In this document: piece after piece, positions 16,415 to 24,156 of the stretch
How the letters are laid out: every line of letters starts with the position of its first letter
Numbering within the stretch: the first letter of the stretch is position 1
Assembly (NCBI GenBank): GCA_016933415.1
Contig: JAFGAX010000206.1
Span: 1-47,268 of the forward strand
Source: a bacterium
GTDB lineage: Bacteria; Zhuqueibacterota; QNDG01; DTFT01
Length of the DNA stretch: 47,268 nucleotides
Direction: 5' to 3'
Notes under the pieces: generated by a model
The model's input: the letters and a program-made list of their open reading frames with translations, nothing else
Databases searched by the model: none
Told to the model about the DNA's origin: nothing
Translations under genes and position numbers: made by a program

Positions 16415-17031
16415 GATTCCTCCTCGTCGATCCGCTGGTTGTATTCGTAGTCCGATGTGAAGATTCTGCGGGTCAGGTCGCTGGGGTGAAAACAATGGAT
16501 GTTCTTTTCCTCTTCAAGAAAACGGGAGAATTCTTTTCTGGCGTAAAAGAGCAGGGTCCGGAAGTCCGTCAGAACATCCGCCCGGAATTCCTCGAAACGC
16601 AGCAGAATGCAGGGGGGCGTGGAGAGGTCGTATTTCTGCCGCTCCTCCCTTTTTTCCAGTTCGATCAGGTTGATGTCGTTCACTTCCCGGTCAATGCGGC
16701 CGAGGTCGGATTCGATCTTCCTGAAATCGGGATCGATTCGGACGGCCTCCTTTTCCAGCGCGGCGATTTCCGAATGGAGTTTCTTGAGCGCGGACGGGTC
16801 CGTCTTTTCGGCGCTCTTGTTCATCGTTTCCAGCCGGCTCCGGGCCGTCTCGAGCCCGGGCACCGCCTCGTAAATCCCGGCCCGTCTCTTTTCGAGCATC
16901 TGTTTCCTGGCGCCGAGGGATTGAAGGATTTCGCCCTTGGCGTCCTGGATGTCGTTGGCGGTCGCATCGGGTTTCAGGCCGAGCTTCGCGTAGGACGTGT
17001 CCCGGCTGAGGATCAGGGGAAAATGGAACAT
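16411..17031 (-). CDS. J-domain-like protein lacking HPD, coiled coil
   Basis: Residues about 10-45 (SYAKLGLKPDATANDIQDAKGE) resemble helices I-II of a J domain, but no HPD tripeptide follows. Residues 50-140 form a charged coiled coil. The last 65 residues (FEEFRADVLTDFRTLLFYARKEF) are another helical segment. It is first in the operon, ahead of the GrpE-like and Hsp70 genes, which favours a degenerate co-chaperone. Without HPD it should not stimulate Hsp70 in the usual way. AGGGAGAA lies upstream of the ATG. The J-like call is tentative; the gene itself is secure. Confidence 0.7.
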   Translation of the reverse strand: MFHFPLILSRDTSYAKLGLKPDATANDIQDAKGEILQSLGARKQMLEKRRAGIYEAVPGLETARSRLETMNKSAEKTDPSALKKLHSEIAALEKEAVRIDPDFRKIESDLGRIDREVNDINLIELEKREERQKYDLSTPPCILLRFEEFRADVLTDFRTLLFYARKEFSRFLEEEKNIHCFHPSDLTRRIFTSDYEYNQRIDEEES

Positions 17032-17368
17032 CGGTCGTGAGTTCTCCCTTCTGTCCGGCGACCGAATGCGCCTTTCAGGGACGGAAATCGCTGCGGAAAA
17101 TGATAACTGGGGAATCCCCTTCTGCCGCCACCGAAGAGGATGGATGTCAAGGGCCGACCGCGGCTGACGTCTTCCGCTGCCGACAATCGTTGCCGGAAAT
17201 CCTCTCTCCGCGTTTCAGGGATGGGATGGACGTCCGGGGCTCTATCAATAGAAACAGCTGTTGGCTTTAAGCGAAAAAACACAATGTCACACCAATAGTA
17301 TTGATATTTTATCCGAAAATCAAGAAAAATGTACTCTGACTTGACGATTGCGGGCCGCACGTCGGGAA
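17032..17368 (-). other. 337-base intergenic region with operon leader
   Basis: No credible gene lies here. It contains a predicted minus-strand promoter (17295-17323) and a leader of about 257 bases before the J-like gene. The palindrome GGGGAATCCCC is at 17109-17119, and its AATCCCCT half also occurs in the inverted repeat at 24015-24047. The AT-rich part (17240-17345) contrasts with the GC-rich genes. I found no clear terminator for the upstream four-gene operon. Confidence 0.6.
17295..17323 (-). promoter_or_regulatory. predicted sigma70-type promoter of the ten-gene chaperone/TIR operon
   Basis: Read on the minus strand, TTGATT (17323-17318) is followed after exactly 17 bases by TACTAT (17300-17295), in a locally AT-rich stretch. 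Transcription would begin near 17288, leaving a long leader ahead of the first gene. The same TTGATT -35 with a 17-base spacer occurs at the promoter of the divergent AAA+ gene. Confidence 0.55.
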
Positions 17369-18499
17369 TCATTTCATTTCGATGATCTCCCGCACCACTC
17401 CTTCGGATACGTTTTCAAGAGGCCCGGCGGCCGTGCGGACGGCCGGATCACCCGCCAGAATTGCCCCGACCTTTTCCAGCCTCCCGAAGTTCCCGAAGAT
17501 GATCTTGTACAGGGGCGCTTTCGAGCCGTAATTGCCCCAGGTCACCTCGGTCTTCATGAACCGGCTGAACGCGCCGGACAGCCGGATGTACAGGTTCAGG
17601 GCCTTCTGGGGGAGCTTGTTCAGCACGAAACCGTCCATGTCCTTCACTTTCAGCATGAAGTCACGGATGGCCGGCTGCGGATACACGGCCTCGAAGAAGT
17701 GCACCATCGGGCCGTGCGTCACGCTGCGCAGCTCGCACAGGTCCCCGTTCAGGCACAGGTAGAGCAGCTCGACGGCCCTGTGGAAGAGTGGAAGGTCGAG
17801 GTGTTTGGCCGTCAGAATGCCGGGCCGCTGGTCGTCGTGCCAGGCGGCCTGAAAAACGTACTTGCCGGCGTCGAGCACGTAGTCGTCCACCTCGCGGCCC
17901 GACGCCGCGAACCCGTCCCGGGAGAGCGCCTTCCCAGCGCTCTTGCGGAACTGTGAAAGGCGAAGGAAGTACTTCTCATGCCCGGCCGACATCAGGCGGA
18001 TGAACCGCTCGTCGATCATGGGATAGCCGGGACTGACGTAGAGATCCTCCACGATCAGGCTGTATTCCTCCCAGAAATCCTCGTGGATCCGGCAGAGGTA
18101 GTAGGCCGGCATGTCGTGCGGCGTCAGCCGGACGTCGAGGTGCACCCGGTAGTTGCACGCGTCCCGGATGCCGGAATGCAGGCCCTCCGGGTCCGTCAGG
18201 CGCACGGCGTGGTCGCCGTAGGAAGAACGGATCGTGAACTCGCGCGTCAGCGCCTCGCGGATGTCCGTCATCAGCCGGCCCGTCCCGCCCGACCGCTCGA
18301 GGGTCAACCGAAGGGCGTCGTACGAGCGGAGCGTCTCCAGCAGCGGCTCCAGGACCGCCCGGTAGTCCGTGTTCCAGGCCGCATATCCGGACGCCGTGCT
18401 GTACCGGCCGTACGAGGTTGCGCGGTCGTCCCCATCGGCGCCGCCGGTCCAGCAGGACCCGGTCACGACGGCGGTTCCGTTCTTGCGTTCATCCTCCAT
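17369..18499 (-). CDS. unknown protein, last gene of the AAA+/MoxR/VWA operon (376 aa)
   Basis: I do not recognise this protein. It is a soluble alpha/beta-looking sequence without signal peptide or membrane segment. Conspicuous stretches are NYRVHLDVRLTPHDMPAYYL, CRIHEDFWEEYSLIVEDLY and FFEAVYPQPAIRDFMLKVKD. It starts seven bases after the VWA gene, with GGGGAG overlapping the VWA stop codon, so the two are probably coupled. Position suggests a partner or client of the MoxR-VWA pair, comparable to the third component of MoxR-VWA ternary systems. There is no sequence evidence for a specific activity. Confidence 0.75.
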   Translation of the reverse strand: MEDERKNGTAVVTGSCWTGGADGDDRATSYGRYSTASGYAAWNTDYRAVLEPLLETLRSYDALRLTLERSGGTGRLMTDIREALTREFTIRSSYGDHAVRLTDPEGLHSGIRDACNYRVHLDVRLTPHDMPAYYLCRIHEDFWEEYSLIVEDLYVSPGYPMIDERFIRLMSAGHEKYFLRLSQFRKSAGKALSRDGFAASGREVDDYVLDAGKYVFQAAWHDDQRPGILTAKHLDLPLFHRAVELLYLCLNGDLCELRSVTHGPMVHFFEAVYPQPAIRDFMLKVKDMDGFVLNKLPQKALNLYIRLSGAFSRFMKTEVTWGNYGSKAPLYKIIFGNFGRLEKVGAILAGDPAVRTAAGPLENVSEGVVREIIEMK

Positions 18500-18506
18500 G
18501 GCTGCG

Positions 18507-20630
18507 TCACTCCCCGTTGCTGATCACCGTCCGGCGGCGTTCCCGGATGCAGGAGGCGACGTACTGGCCGATTTTTCGGGCCACCGCGGCCGCGTCGGTC
18601 AATTCGTCCGGAAGCACCGGTATGATCTTGTCCACCAGGTTTTCCAGCCCGCTTTCCTTTTCCTGCCCGAGCGCCACCATGGTGGTGTGCAGCTTCCCCT
18701 TCATCTCGGCGTTCAGGGAGGCGAACACCGCCTGGACTTCCTCCCTTCCGGAGCGTGAATTCGGGAAGGAGCGGTTCCACTGGCAGTCGGTGATCAGGAT
18801 CAGGTACACCATGCGTCCCCGGGCAAGGGACCTGGCCTCCCGCATGAAATAGGCGATCGAAACGGCATCGGACTGCATGCCCGTTCCCGTGTCCGGAAGC
18901 TCGGGCAGGGTCCGCATCGCGTCCAGCCGGTACAGGACGGGCGTTTTCTGCGGATGGAATATCCACTGCACCAGGGGGCCGGACAGTCCGGGACGGACCT
19001 CCCCGCTGTGGTACAGGCCGGCCATCAGCTGGATTTCGCTGCGGGCGGTGGATTTCAGCCAGGCCGCGGTCAGGACCTTCAGCATCCGCATCTGCCGGCG
19101 GTTCAGCGAGCCGGATCCGTCGCAGGCGATGGCCAGAACGGGCCGGCCCCGGCGGTCCATGCGGTCCCGCATCCGGTAGCGTTTGAAGACGGCCGGGGAG
19201 AAATCGCCCAGGGCCAGCCGTGCCGTGTCCAGCGACCCGGACGTGCGCAGCCGGTCCGTTTCGGGAAGCTTCTGCACGTTCGGATAGAGGCTGCGCCGCA
19301 GCGCCTCGGTGACGGGCGCCGCCTCCTCCTCCAGCCCGAGGCACGAGGACGGGTCGTCCGAGAGCGGAACCGTTCGGTCGAAAATTTCCGCAGTGACGGT
19401 TTTCCCGTCGGCCAGCGGCACTTCGATCTCCTGTCCGTCGGACGGACTTCCTTCCATCAGCCCCCTGTCGAAGATGTTGAAATGCAGCATACGCTCGATC
19501 AGGTCGGACCGCAGATCCTCCCAGGACCGCTGCCGGATTCCCGCGGCGCGCAGTGTCATGATGAACTTGAGCAGAGCGGTCTCCGCGGGGTCGTTTCCCT
19601 CGGGGCCGCCGTCCCGCTTTCCGGACAGCAGGTTGTTTATCATGAGCATGGCCATCTGTTCGACGATACTGTCCGGATCGATCAGAAGGGGCGGGTTCAG
19701 CCGGTCCAGCGGCTGCAGCGGCTGCTCCCCGGCCGGCTCGTCCGGATCCGCGTTCATGACGTTGAGAAGGTCGGGATTGCCGGGTCGCTCCTTGTGCAGG
19801 ATCTGTTTGTGGGCCGGGTTCATCTTCACCGGCGCGGTCACCAGGGGCGCCAGCGCCTCGACCAGGTCGCGGCCCCACCGGTTCCCCAGTTCCACGAGCA
19901 GTCCGGGTTCCGTCCGGCCCAGCGCGTCGAAATGCGGGCGGGAGGCCGTGAGGATCGCGTCCAGCATCCGGCGCGCAACCGGATGCAGCTCCAGCCGGCC
20001 GAAGTCGGGCAGCAGCTCCCCGTAGAGCACTCCGTTGAAGACCACGTCGATCACGGTGCGGAACCGCAGGTCCTGCTGCGACGCCATGAACAGGCGATGG
20101 ATCTCGAGCGAGGAGAACGCCGGCAGGGCGGACAGCTCCTGGAGCAGAATCCGGATGCGGACCGCCTTCTCGATGATCTTGACCATCAGCAGCCGGTGCT
20201 TGTTCCCCGCGGGCGGTTCCGGGTCGTCCTCCTCCGATTCGGGATCGGCCCCGAGATGCAGCGACAGGACCTTGTCGAAGAAGACGGCCTCGTACTCCAG
20301 ATAGCCGGTCAGCCCGATCGCGGCATACGCAGCGGCGACCGCGGGGTACTGCGTGTACAGCGGGCTGAGTTGGGGTTTCACCTCGAAGGACGACTCGGGA
20401 TCGTGCCCGGCGAGCCGGTGAACCGCCGCCTGGATCTGGGCCGCCCGGCGGTAGAAGAGGTTCTGGGCCGGCAGCCGTTCCGCGGGATCCAGATTCGGCC
20501 GGAACGCGTCGCCCAGGGTGATTCCCGCCCAGTCCGATTTGGATCTCCTTTTCCGGTAATAGGAGGAGTACCAGCCCCGTGAGGAGTTTTCCGCCTGCCA
20601 TGAGGTGTCGTTTTTTTTCGTCTGCTTCAC
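18507..20630 (-). CDS. VWA (MIDAS) domain protein, MoxR partner
   Basis: The C-terminal 215 residues are a von Willebrand factor A domain. The MIDAS motif DxSxS is DGSGS at 504-508 in VLAIACDGSGSLNRRQMRML; a Thr in DTGTGMQSDAV near 582 and ITDCQW near 613 supply the remaining metal-site elements. The first 490 residues are mostly helical and include an acidic stretch (ESEEDDPEPP). This is the layout of VWA proteins that work with MoxR AAA+ ATPases, and the MoxR-like gene is 16 bases upstream. The start is GTG. A competing 724-residue frame in the track is rejected because it is arginine/proline-rich and lacks motifs. Confidence 0.9.
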   Translation of the reverse strand: MKQTKKNDTSWQAENSSRGWYSSYYRKRRSKSDWAGITLGDAFRPNLDPAERLPAQNLFYRRAAQIQAAVHRLAGHDPESSFEVKPQLSPLYTQYPAVAAAYAAIGLTGYLEYEAVFFDKVLSLHLGADPESEEDDPEPPAGNKHRLLMVKIIEKAVRIRILLQELSALPAFSSLEIHRLFMASQQDLRFRTVIDVVFNGVLYGELLPDFGRLELHPVARRMLDAILTASRPHFDALGRTEPGLLVELGNRWGRDLVEALAPLVTAPVKMNPAHKQILHKERPGNPDLLNVMNADPDEPAGEQPLQPLDRLNPPLLIDPDSIVEQMAMLMINNLLSGKRDGGPEGNDPAETALLKFIMTLRAAGIRQRSWEDLRSDLIERMLHFNIFDRGLMEGSPSDGQEIEVPLADGKTVTAEIFDRTVPLSDDPSSCLGLEEEAAPVTEALRRSLYPNVQKLPETDRLRTSGSLDTARLALGDFSPAVFKRYRMRDRMDRRGRPVLAIACDGSGSLNRRQMRMLKVLTAAWLKSTARSEIQLMAGLYHSGEVRPGLSGPLVQWIFHPQKTPVLYRLDAMRTLPELPDTGTGMQSDAVSIAYFMREARSLARGRMVYLILITDCQWNRSFPNSRSGREEVQAVFASLNAEMKGKLHTTMVALGQEKESGLENLVDKIIPVLPDELTDAAAVARKIGQYVASCIRERRRTVISNGE

Positions 20631-20646
20631 GGCGCACCGCCCGGTT

Positions 20647-21660
20647 TTAAAACAGGTTGCCCTGTATGGTGGTCGTTTCGTCTTCCTCCAGCTTCAGGCC
20701 GAAGACCTGGTTGAAGACGCTGTTGTTCAGTTTCCGGTCCTCCAGGCTGGCGTTTCCCATCAGCGTGGTCTGCGCGATCTGCTGCATGCTCATGTGGGGC
20801 ATGCAGCCAGCCATGCGCAGGAACGCCAGGTATCCGTAGATGGAGGGGGGGGGCACCGACTGAAGCCTGCCCTCCACGCGGTGCTTCCGGATTTCCTGGC
20901 CCATTGCGACGACCTTGATGAGAAGATCCCGTTTGATTTCCGGCACGCCGGCCTGGCGGACCAGGTGCTGAAGCACCAGAACCTCCAGGTCGGCCGGAAG
21001 GTAATCGAGCGTGACGTTCATGGAAAACCGGCGTTTCAGCGCGTCGTCGAGCGTGACCAGGGTGTGCGTGGATTCGTTCTCCGCCTGATAGTTGCTGTCC
21101 GATATCCATCCGATCGATCCCCCCTGAACCGTGGCACCGTCCGGAAGCAGAATCTGCCCCTTGGTCATCAGGTCAAGCAGGCCCCCCTGCACGCTCGATG
21201 AATGGACACGCCCCATCTCCCGGAGCCAGATCAGGGGATAGGCGGATCCGGAGGACGCTTCCGCGTCCTTCAGGGACTCCACCAGGCGGCTCATTTCGTC
21301 GTACGTGGTGCCGCCCTTCAGAGACCGCCGCTGGTACAGTTCGCCGGGCGTCTCGTACACGGCCATTTCGACGGGGTATACCTTCAGCGGTCTGGCGGGA
21401 AGTCCGAGGCGGTCGCAGACCTGGCCGAAGTTGTCCGGAACCCGATGCAGCGCCTCGATCAGCGACGTCTTAGCGCTGCCGGTCGGACCGCTCAGATGGA
21501 TGAATTCCCGGGACGCGACGCCGTAGACGAGCGATTCCAGGATCCATTTCAGGATGAACAGCGGATTTCCCCCGGGGGCCGGGAGGAGTTCGATCAGATC
21601 CTCAGCGCCGGCCTTACGGTACTCCTTTTCCTTCGAGACGTGATACATCTGCTTGGACAT
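20647..21660 (-). CDS. MoxR-like AAA+ ATPase with atypical Walker B
   Basis: Walker A is GPTGSAKTS at 58-66. The sequence between 90 and 185 follows MoxR/CbbQ ATPases: PVEMAVYETPGEL, then PLIWLREMGRV, then VQGGLLDLMTKGQILLPDG, and a sensor region GWISDSNYQ. DDALKRRFSMNVTLDYLP carries the usual arginine-finger region. The Walker B acidic pair reads RE rather than DE, so ATP hydrolysis may be slow or altered. MoxR ATPases remodel partners together with VWA proteins, which fits the downstream gene. The ATG has GGGAGG upstream. Confidence 0.88.
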   Translation of the reverse strand: MSKQMYHVSKEKEYRKAGAEDLIELLPAPGGNPLFILKWILESLVYGVASREFIHLSGPTGSAKTSLIEALHRVPDNFGQVCDRLGLPARPLKVYPVEMAVYETPGELYQRRSLKGGTTYDEMSRLVESLKDAEASSGSAYPLIWLREMGRVHSSSVQGGLLDLMTKGQILLPDGATVQGGSIGWISDSNYQAENESTHTLVTLDDALKRRFSMNVTLDYLPADLEVLVLQHLVRQAGVPEIKRDLLIKVVAMGQEIRKHRVEGRLQSVPPPSIYGYLAFLRMAGCMPHMSMQQIAQTTLMGNASLEDRKLNNSVFNQVFGLKLEEDETTTIQGNLF

Positions 21661-21676
21661 GACGTCCTCCCTGGAT

Positions 21677-23947
21677 TCAATCCGTTTGGATGACCAGACG
21701 CTTCTCCGGATCCACGTCCACCACCCAGGCGGACGGGGATCCGTCCCGTTTCCTACTCAGGAAATCCATGAACGCTTCGGCGGCCAGAGACCGCGCATGC
21801 TCCAGAAGCGCCCGGGCGCCCATCGACTGAAATCGGTTTTCCATCCCGGCGATGACGCATTGACCGACCGAGGGTGCCACCCGGACTTCGTCCGCGCGCA
21901 ACTGCATGCGGGACGCGGCGGCCCGGATCGCGTCCCGGACGGCCCGTTCGACGATCAGCACCAGGGCGGGACCGTCAAGGGGCCGGAACAGGACCGGTGT
22001 CCCGATTCTCGAGAGAAAGGCGCCCGAGAAGAGCTGCTTGATTTCAGCAAGCACGCTGCCCCGGACGTCCCGGTCGGAGGCCTCGTCCTGAAATCCCATC
22101 CGTTTCCGTATCCCCTCGTCCCGGCCGTTGGGGAGATTGATGGTGAACGCGAAGAGGAGATTGGCGCACGAGAACATGTTGCCGGCCGCGCTCTGTCCTT
22201 CCCCGGTCTCCAGGATCTGGAGAAATATGTCCGCGATCGCGGAGCGGACGTGCGGGGGCGCGTGGTCCAGATCGCTCACTTCCACGAGTGCGCCGGCGTG
22301 ATGTTTGGCCGCCTGCTCAAGCCGGCCGCTTTGGAAGGATCCCACGATGCCGCGCCCGGAGCCCAGGAGCTGGGCCGAGGCCGTGTAGAAGTCCGGAATG
22401 CTGGCCGCGTCGATGTTGATATAGGGGACATCCAGTTCCCTCGCCAGCACGACGGCGCTCTGCGATTTGCCCGTGGCGGGCGTTCCCTGCGCGCAATACC
22501 GTATCGGCTGGTGCGAGGGACGCGTCAGGCATTCCATCCGCAGTCGCGCCACCAGCCGGTCGATCGCGTCGTCCTGGGCGACGATTTCCGTCTTCATCGT
22601 GTCCGCGAGGCCGGCCCGGGTCAGGACGGCGTTCATCCGCTCCTGGACGCGGTCCAGGCGTCCAGCGCGCGGGCGGTGGGCCAGGCCGGAAAACGTCTCG
22701 GATAGTCCGTGCACCGCCGCGACGAAAGCGCCCGGGGGCGGAAATCCCGCGCAGCCCTTCTGCGCGAGGTTCAACTCGCGCTGCGCCAGCACCGACAGAA
22801 CGCGCACGCGGCCCGGAGCGGGAATCTCATTCAGGGCCGCTCGGACTCGCTCGAACAGCGCGGATTTCGCGTGCGCCGGCAGTCCTCCCGCTTTCTGGCC
22901 CGCCCGGTCGACGGCGAACCGGATCAGGGAATCTTCCGGAATGTCCGGGGCGTGCCGGATCACGGGCAGCAGCGGATCGTTTATTCCGCCCTGCCCGCCG
23001 TGAAACACCGCCTGCAGCTGTCCGTAACTTCCTGTGAACACGACCAGCCGACGCGTCCCCGAAAACTGCTGCAGCATTGTCTGGACCTCGTTGGCCATTT
23101 CATAGGGGTTGATCCCGAAGTTCAGACAGGACGCGTGCACGACCACCGTGCCCGGGGCCTTGTTGGCCGCTTCCACGAGCATTTTGCCGTTGACGGACGG
23201 CAGAACCAGGCGGCCCATCGTCGCGCCCTCCGCGGACAGGTGCCTGGATATCTGGGCCAGCAGGTAGTCGCCCTCGACCGGATGCCGGGCCGCGACCGCC
23301 AGGCAAAGGGAGCCGTTCATGAAATCGACCGACTGACGGCACCAGACGTCCAGGACCGGGGCGAAGGCGCTGTCCGATTCCTTCGCAGGCAGGATGCATT
23401 CCAGAACGTCCGACACATCCCGATAGCGTCCGAGAAGATCCGAATCCGCCGCTTCCTCGGGCAGATCCTCCTGCAGCGCCAAGGCCGCGGCCTCCAGGTT
23501 TTTCAACTCCGCGAGGAACGCGGCCGAGCGCGTGGGCGTCATCGGACTGGCCTGGACGCGCAGTTCGGCACACAGGGACGCCGTTCCGGCGTCGGGCGGC
23601 GCGGCCGGTGGAATCAGGCGGACTCTGTCGCCGAAACGGGACAGATGCTCGAACAGGTTTTCCGGGGAGACCCGGATCGAGCGGGGCGCCTTCAGCAGTT
23701 CGAACTGGATGCGGAGCACCGATTCTTCGGCGGTCTTTCCGTAAACCGCGCAAAGGCCCTTTCTCTTCTGATCCAAATCGCGGGAGACCGTGCGGAAGGA
23801 CTTCCCGTCCGCGGCGACGGACATCTCGACCGGGACCACCTGCCGGATCAGGCCGATGACCTGATGCACAACGAGAGCGGCATCGGTCCCGTCGTGGTTT
23901 TTCACGTCCCAGCCGGGCACGGTCGACAGTTTCGGATCACCAGACAT
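21677..23947 (-). CDS. Clp-like AAA+ protein with degenerate N-terminal half
   Basis: The C-terminal 270 residues resemble the second AAA+ domain of ClpA/ClpB. Walker A is GTPATGKSQ at 489-497; LLGSGRGIVGSFQSGRLEQA matches the pore-loop region; IADIFLQILETGEGQSAAG matches the LLQILDxG segment; AFLSRIGTPVLFRPL is the arginine-finger region. The Walker B acidic pair is replaced by SD in ALVEVSDLDHAPP. The first 480 residues have no recognisable motif; part (GTVVVHASCLNFG, RRLVVFTGSYGQ) may be an inactive NTPase fold. The ATG at 23947 is preferred over 24031 because GGGGGAA precedes it. It is first in a tight four-gene operon. Confidence 0.85.
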   Translation of the reverse strand: MSGDPKLSTVPGWDVKNHDGTDAALVVHQVIGLIRQVVPVEMSVAADGKSFRTVSRDLDQKRKGLCAVYGKTAEESVLRIQFELLKAPRSIRVSPENLFEHLSRFGDRVRLIPPAAPPDAGTASLCAELRVQASPMTPTRSAAFLAELKNLEAAALALQEDLPEEAADSDLLGRYRDVSDVLECILPAKESDSAFAPVLDVWCRQSVDFMNGSLCLAVAARHPVEGDYLLAQISRHLSAEGATMGRLVLPSVNGKMLVEAANKAPGTVVVHASCLNFGINPYEMANEVQTMLQQFSGTRRLVVFTGSYGQLQAVFHGGQGGINDPLLPVIRHAPDIPEDSLIRFAVDRAGQKAGGLPAHAKSALFERVRAALNEIPAPGRVRVLSVLAQRELNLAQKGCAGFPPPGAFVAAVHGLSETFSGLAHRPRAGRLDRVQERMNAVLTRAGLADTMKTEIVAQDDAIDRLVARLRMECLTRPSHQPIRYCAQGTPATGKSQSAVVLARELDVPYINIDAASIPDFYTASAQLLGSGRGIVGSFQSGRLEQAAKHHAGALVEVSDLDHAPPHVRSAIADIFLQILETGEGQSAAGNMFSCANLLFAFTINLPNGRDEGIRKRMGFQDEASDRDVRGSVLAEIKQLFSGAFLSRIGTPVLFRPLDGPALVLIVERAVRDAIRAAASRMQLRADEVRVAPSVGQCVIAGMENRFQSMGARALLEHARSLAAEAFMDFLSRKRDGSPSAWVVDVDPEKRLVIQTD

Positions 23948-23991
23948 GCGTTCCCCCGTGTGTGTGTTGAGTTGGCTCCATCCGATCATGG

Positions 23992-24006
23992 ACAAAAAAA
24001 GGGCCA
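23992..24006 (-). promoter_or_regulatory. possible sigma54-type -24/-12 promoter for the AAA+/MoxR/VWA operon
   Basis: Read on the minus strand, TGGCCC is followed after five bases by TTGT, close to the TGGCAC-N5-TTGC consensus with two mismatches and correct GG-to-G spacing. Transcription would start near 23980, about 33 bases before the ATG at 23947. No convincing sigma70 promoter was seen on this strand. The divergent gene encodes a sigma54-activator-type AAA+ protein, which adds context but not proof. Confidence 0.35.
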
Positions 24007-24014
24007 TCCTGCAC

Positions 24015-24047
24015 AATCCCCTGAAAAACATCCGACTACAGGGGATT
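24015..24047. promoter_or_regulatory. perfect inverted repeat between divergent promoters (operator candidate)
   Basis: AATCCCCTG at 24015-24023 and CAGGGGATT at 24039-24047 form a perfect 9-bp inverted repeat with a 15-base spacer. It lies between the predicted divergent promoters. The AATCCCCT core recurs at 17113-17120 in the leader of the second minus operon, suggesting a shared regulator. Confidence 0.5.
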
Positions 24048-24066
24048 CCGGGTGGAGTTTTGCGGG

Positions 24067-24095
24067 TTGATTTAGGCGGTGAAATACGCTATATT
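24067..24095 (+). promoter_or_regulatory. predicted sigma70-type promoter of the AAA+/Nudix/RSH operon
   Basis: TTGATT at 24067-24072 is followed after exactly 17 bases by TATATT at 24090-24095. Transcription would start near 24102, 55 bases before the ATG at 24157. This excludes the track start at 24079, which lies inside the promoter. Confidence 0.65.
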
Positions 24096-24156
24096 CAACA
24101 ATATTCGCTTTCCAAGATCAACCGCCCCGATTCAAACATCACGCCTCCGGAGGGAT

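Noticed and set aside
18463-20637. 724-residue alternative frame over the VWA gene
   Set aside because: Arginine/proline-rich with no domain; the 707-residue frame contains the MIDAS motif and a coherent fold.
22709-24070. 453-residue plus-strand ORF opposite the Clp-like AAA+ gene
   Set aside because: No motifs and biased composition; the antisense frame carries Walker A and other AAA+ features.
24079-24156. Upstream start for the sigma54-type AAA+ gene
   Set aside because: It lies within the predicted promoter and lacks a ribosome binding site; the ATG at 24157 has GGAGG.
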